Source: a virus
Direction: 5' to 3' (one strand)
Virus record (IMG/VR): IMGVR_UViG_3300013126_000212
Span: 1 to 25,776 of that record
Length of the DNA: 25,776 nt
The translations under genes and the position numbers were made by a program. Under the pieces are notes generated by a model. The model searched no databases. It had not been told where the DNA came from and saw only the letters and a program-made list of their open reading frames with translations. Of the stretch, positions 23,304-25,776 are shown piece after piece (position 1 is the stretch's first letter; the number at the start of each line of letters is the position of its first letter).

Positions 23304-23672
23304 CTATTCACAAACTTTTTTTTGATTCATGGCAATTTTCAGCGTAACCGCTGCTGCTTTAAGCCGGTCACACCACGTTGATGTCGATGTCGGGCACACC
23401 ATATCAAAACTGTAGGCAGTCCACGGCTTGTAAGCCCTGGTGATGGCTGCGCGCTGCACATCGGGCAATGCTTTTATGGCTTGATCCAGCGCCGCATAGT
23501 CCTCGCTGCCAAGCTCGAACGGCTCTGATGGCGGCCTGCCGGTGGGGATGCCGTCCTTGAGCATTGGGTTCACGCTGTACCAGCCGCGCCCGTGCTGGTG
23601 CAAGCTTTTAAGCCCCCAGCCAATCAGCATGCGGTCAAGCCATGGGGGTTGCACGGTGGCGCGTTTACTCAT
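23304..23672 (-). CDS. Small phage regulator-like protein, possible Q-type antiterminator (122 aa)
   Basis: Starts MSKRATVQPPWLDRMLIGWG, 9 bp after the terminase stop with AAAGG upstream. The N-terminal piece (LDRMLIGWGLKSLHQHGRGW) and the central segment LDQAIKALPDVQRAAITRAY resemble small phage late regulators (Q-like/ArpU-like) in which 'LPxxQRxxI...' precedes a helix-turn-helix. Here the predicted HTH is replaced by PWTAYSFDMVCPTSTSTWCD and a final Lys/Ala helix (RLKAAAVTLKIAMNQKK). The gene sits just upstream of an intrinsic terminator, a suggestive place for an antiterminator. The match is by eye and weak; it could instead be an unrelated DNA-binding protein. Confidence 0.5.
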   Translation of the reverse strand: MSKRATVQPPWLDRMLIGWGLKSLHQHGRGWYSVNPMLKDGIPTGRPPSEPFELGSEDYAALDQAIKALPDVQRAAITRAYKPWTAYSFDMVCPTSTSTWCDRLKAAAVTLKIAMNQKKVCE

Positions 23673-23681
23673 TAGAGCCTT

Positions 23682-24944
23682 TCAGGCAACATTGAAATTC
23701 GGATACTTCAGCGCGCCGCCCCAATCCTCATTGGTCATCTGCGGCTCGGCCATAGCCAAGTACCGAAAGCAATCGGCACCGTGACTGTTTTCATCATGCA
23801 GGGGTGCGCCGAACTCGCCCGTAGTGGGGTGCTGCGTGCGCCGATAGCGCTTCAAGCGGTTGATCAACGCCTGCGCTTTTTTGTCCACCCAGCAGCGCGG
23901 GAACATCATGCGCGCCAGCCTGATGCCCTCCTCGATGTCGTCACGCCCCAGCACCGTGACCGTTCGGCCCATGGCCTGCAACATCTCCTCGGTGGACTTG
24001 CCGCTTTTGAAGTCGCGGCTGCGCCCGTCGTGCGGGATGAAGTCCGTGCCCCATTGGTGGCCACGGCTTTTCAGATCCGCCACATAGCTGTCAAGCGTGC
24101 GGTGATCGTCCTCGATGTAGTCCACAATGCGCAGCTCGCCCGAGCCAGAGCGCTGCACCAACAGGATGGACATCGAATCATTCCACCCCAAATCCCAGAT
24201 GGTGTGCACCTTCAGCAGCGGGTCTACCGGCGCATTGCACAGCCGCCCATCCGCCTGCAGCCGGGTAATCTCAGCGGCATAAATTGCGCCCTCCACAGCC
24301 GCCCTGCACTGCCCCTCCCAAACCGTCTTGTAACCTTCAGGGTCGCGGCGCAGCCAGTCGCGGCGCTCCTTGTCCAGCTCAGGCGGAAACCACGGGTTTT
24401 CTGACCAGTTGCAGGCAATCACCAACGCATCATCTGGCGGGTTCAGCACAAAGCGGGTGTAGGTTTCGTCGGTGTCGATCTCCGGGTTGAACGTCAGCCA
24501 TATTTCGCTTCCAGGCTTGCGAATCGTCGGAATCAGCACATCCCAGCTTCGCTTGGTCACGACCTGCGCCTCTTCGACCCAGCAGACATCAACACCTTCA
24601 AAGCTCTTTAAGTTGGTGATGCCTTGCTGACGAATACCTGCAAAGCTGAACTCAGAGCCATTGCGCCCAAGGATGCGCGTTTCCTGCACCGTGAAAAACG
24701 CCTGCAAGCCCAGCGCGTCGATCTGGTCTTTGAGCAGCTTGTGCACCGACTCCTGAATCGACTTCTGCGTCTCACGTGTGCACAGCACCCGTGTTGACCT
24801 GGTTGCGGCCATAACCACCAACAGCCGCGCCACAGACCAACTCTTGCCAGACCCGCGCCCGCCATACACCACCTTGTAGCGCCTGGGCTCAGACAGCGGG
24901 TACAGCGCGGCAGGAACTGCCACACGCAGCTTACTTTCAGTCAT
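23682..24944 (-). CDS. terL: Terminase large subunit (TerL), PBSX/XtmB-like (420 aa)
   Basis: The start MTESKLRVAVPAALYPLSEP at 24944 is supported by AAGGA 5 bases upstream and by its overlap with the TerS stop; two in-frame starts lie up to 8 codons upstream. Walker A is GGRGSGKS (residues 28-35) and Walker B is VDVCWVEEA (118-126) with the catalytic acidic pair. The coupling motif is TFNP (151-154). The RNase H-like nuclease has D251 in IWDLGWNDS, D306 in HDGRSRDFK and D391 in HDENSHGADCFRYLAMA. This is the motor that pumps DNA through the portal and cuts it. All key residues are present. Confidence 0.95.
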   Translation of the reverse strand: MTESKLRVAVPAALYPLSEPRRYKVVYGGRGSGKSWSVARLLVVMAATRSTRVLCTRETQKSIQESVHKLLKDQIDALGLQAFFTVQETRILGRNGSEFSFAGIRQQGITNLKSFEGVDVCWVEEAQVVTKRSWDVLIPTIRKPGSEIWLTFNPEIDTDETYTRFVLNPPDDALVIACNWSENPWFPPELDKERRDWLRRDPEGYKTVWEGQCRAAVEGAIYAAEITRLQADGRLCNAPVDPLLKVHTIWDLGWNDSMSILLVQRSGSGELRIVDYIEDDHRTLDSYVADLKSRGHQWGTDFIPHDGRSRDFKSGKSTEEMLQAMGRTVTVLGRDDIEEGIRLARMMFPRCWVDKKAQALINRLKRYRRTQHPTTGEFGAPLHDENSHGADCFRYLAMAEPQMTNEDWGGALKYPNFNVA

Positions 24945-25329
24945 CCGCATCCTTTGGCAACACGCCAACCAGCTCCAGGGCCAGATTCAGCCCCCCCTCG
25001 ACGGCGACCTTGACCGGCTCATTGAACCCGTGCATCAGGTTCAGCTCCTTGACTGCCTGCACCCGCTCGGCACCCTTATCACCGTCTGCCACCTCACGCA
25101 GCACCCGGACTGAATCTTTTCTCGTCCACAGGTCCAAATCGGCAATCTCCTGGCGCAACTGGTCAACCCTCGCCTGAACGTCGCCATGACCCGCCAGCAG
25201 CGAAGCCTTGCGCCAGACCGTCGCATTTTTCCACGCCAACGCCTTCGGGTACGCCTGCCGAAACGCCTCCGACTGACTCAGGCCCGAGGCCAAGCCCTGC
25301 GCAAACGCCTCCTGCTTGGGTGTCAGCAT
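24937..25329 (-). CDS. terS: Terminase small subunit (TerS), Terminase_2-like (130 aa)
   Basis: The start MLTPKQEAFAQGLASGLSQS at 25329 is chosen because the sequence upstream in this frame is Trp/Arg-rich and matches the membrane-peptide gene in another frame. The 'LTPKQxxFxxxxxxGxxxxxAxxxAYP' signature with a helix-turn-helix (residues 1-45) is the DNA-binding domain of Terminase_2-type small subunits. The middle helices (VDQLRQEIADLDLWTRKDSV; ERVQAVKELNLMHGF) would form the oligomer ring. The C-terminus is acidic (PKDADD) and probably contacts TerL. TerS selects the packaging site. Its start overlaps the stop of the upstream membrane peptide by 1 base (TGATG). Confidence 0.88.
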   Translation of the reverse strand: MLTPKQEAFAQGLASGLSQSEAFRQAYPKALAWKNATVWRKASLLAGHGDVQARVDQLRQEIADLDLWTRKDSVRVLREVADGDKGAERVQAVKELNLMHGFNEPVKVAVEGGLNLALELVGVLPKDADD

Positions 25330-25475
25330 CACGAATCCACCCCGCCAAAAAGGCCGATCAAAGCGCCAATCAGGCCACAAAGTAAAAAAATGCCGACGGC
25401 CACCCCCAACACAGTAAGCGGCCCACCAAAAAACAACAGACCAATCCAAAACACCCAGCCTAAGACGTAACGCAT
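25329..25475 (-). CDS. Small two-segment membrane peptide upstream of TerS (48 aa)
   Basis: The start MRYVLGWVFWIGLLFFGGPL at 25475 has a strong GGAGGG ribosome-binding site a few bases upstream. Two hydrophobic segments (about residues 3-18 and 20-42, the second Gly/Leu-rich) make up most of it, ending in GLFGGVDS. The stop overlaps the TerS start by one base, so the two are translationally coupled. An in-frame ATG at 25649 would add 58 residues, but these fall in a hairpin-rich leader and have no clear ribosome-binding site. A holin- or membrane-stress-like peptide is possible; no family is recognised. Confidence 0.6.
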   Translation of the reverse strand: MRYVLGWVFWIGLLFFGGPLTVLGVAVGIFLLCGLIGALIGLFGGVDS

Positions 25476-25496
25476 ACACCCTCCAAGTAAAGGACG

Positions 25497-25630
25497 ACCG
25501 CATAGGGACTTGACGGCATAGCTGCCGCTGCGGTTTGTTGCCCTACGCACTCTCGCCCGTTTAAGTGCGAGTGCGACACACTGGGGATCGGGGCCATTTA
25601 GCCGTGGCCCTACGTGCTCGGACTTGCACG
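25497..25630 (-). ncRNA. Candidate structured RNA leader ahead of the packaging genes
   Basis: The minus-strand RNA can form several hairpins in about 130 bases: CGTGC/GCACG (25613-25630, 8-base loop); GGGCCA/TGGCCC (25591-25610, 8-base loop); CGCACT/AGTGCG with a 2-base bulge and three extra pairs (25546-25575); and an inner CGGCA/TGCCG (25514-25527). The inner hairpin is enclosed either by GCGTAGGG/CCCTATGC (25500-25507 with 25541-25548) or by the competing ACCGCA/TGCGGT (25497-25502 with 25529-25534). The ATG at 25649 overlaps the previous stop, so the stretch is formally open in one frame, but that peptide looks non-protein-like. Leader, riboregulator or put-like antitermination RNA are all possible. 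Confidence 0.4.
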
Positions 25631-25648
25631 CTATGGTCGGCGTATTCA

Positions 25649-25776
25649 TTATTCGCTATCTACCGGAAGTTCAGACAGCCGCACCTTCACAAAGCCGCCG
25701 ATGTCAGTATGCACCAGCGGGAACGTCTGGAAGCGCTTGTCGTCGATACCAAGAGCCAGCGCCAGACCGTCGCGGC
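25649..25776 (-). CDS. C-terminal fragment of an upstream phage gene, possibly RusA-like
   Basis: The frame is open from the right edge to the TAA at 25649-25651, giving 41 C-terminal residues. The readable part is RDGLALALGIDDKRFQTF, then PLVHTDIGGFVKVRL and the end SELPVDSE. The arrangement 'DGLAxALGIDDxRF...xxxGGxVxVRL' resembles the C-terminus of RusA-like Holliday-junction resolvases, where the DD pair is part of the acidic metal-binding site. RusA-type genes often sit just upstream of the late region in lambdoid-type phages, which fits. The N-terminal half is outside the window, so this is a tentative call. Confidence 0.5.
   Translation of the reverse strand, partial: RDGLALALGIDDKRFQTFPLVHTDIGGFVKVRLSELPVDSE

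Noticed and set aside
23781-24404. A 207-codon plus-strand frame opposite TerL
   Set aside because: TerL is complete with all catalytic motifs; the antisense product is Arg/Gln/His-rich without features.
25497-25630. tRNA gene in the hairpin-rich leader
   Set aside because: No cloverleaf with a 7-bp acceptor stem, T-loop TTC motif and CCA-adjacent end could be assembled from these hairpins.

Overview
The window is one continuous stretch of a tailed-phage (or prophage) late region. Every convincing gene is on the minus strand, so it reads from the right end (packaging) to the left end (tail appendages). Genes are packed with 1-20 bp gaps or stop/start overlaps, and no plus-strand gene can be supported. 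The gene set (SU10-type capsid, P22-like tail adaptor and hub, several ejection-type proteins, no tape measure or tail tube) suggests a short-tailed podovirus-like phage. The moderately high GC and the style of the proteins resemble phages of Burkholderiales/Betaproteobacteria; the host is an inference.

Layout, in order of transcription. 25776-24937: the C-terminus of an upstream gene (possibly RusA-like), a hairpin-rich leader, a 48-residue membrane peptide and the small terminase. 24944-23682: large terminase. 23672-23304: a small regulator-like protein (possible Q-type antiterminator), followed by an intrinsic terminator. 23198-20366: SU10-like portal and two small proteins, then a second terminator. 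20288-18366: scaffold and SU10-type major capsid protein, then a third terminator. 18296-15318: decoration-like protein, small head protein, gp4-like adaptor, P22 gp10-like hub and a small virion protein. 15315-7565: four large proteins thought to be ejected or internal virion proteins: a 798-aa LGYAGL-repeat protein, a Gly-rich protein with a DUF4214-like segment, a 399-aa coiled-coil protein, and a 983-aa protein that carries an inserted nuclease-like domain. 7520-5282: a tail fibre with twelve 17-residue repeats and an S74 self-cleaving chaperone, plus an associated small protein. 5277-3756: lysis cassette (small membrane protein, GH108 endolysin, 3-TM holin, coiled-coil/TM protein). 3759-1: a second, lower-GC set of probable tail/receptor-interaction proteins; the last is cut by the window edge.

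As a system, TerS/TerL package DNA through the portal into a scaffolded SU10-type capsid. The gp4-like and gp10-like proteins close the head and connect the fibre. The ejection proteins probably travel into the host with the DNA, and the lysis cassette frees the progeny. The points most worth a second look are: the RNA-like hairpin cluster ahead of the packaging genes, combined with three intrinsic terminators inside the morphogenesis operon (possible processive antitermination); the barnase/EndoU/ColicinE5-type nuclease domain inserted in the 983-aa ejection protein, marked by a local GC drop; and the extreme repeat protein at 12919-15315.
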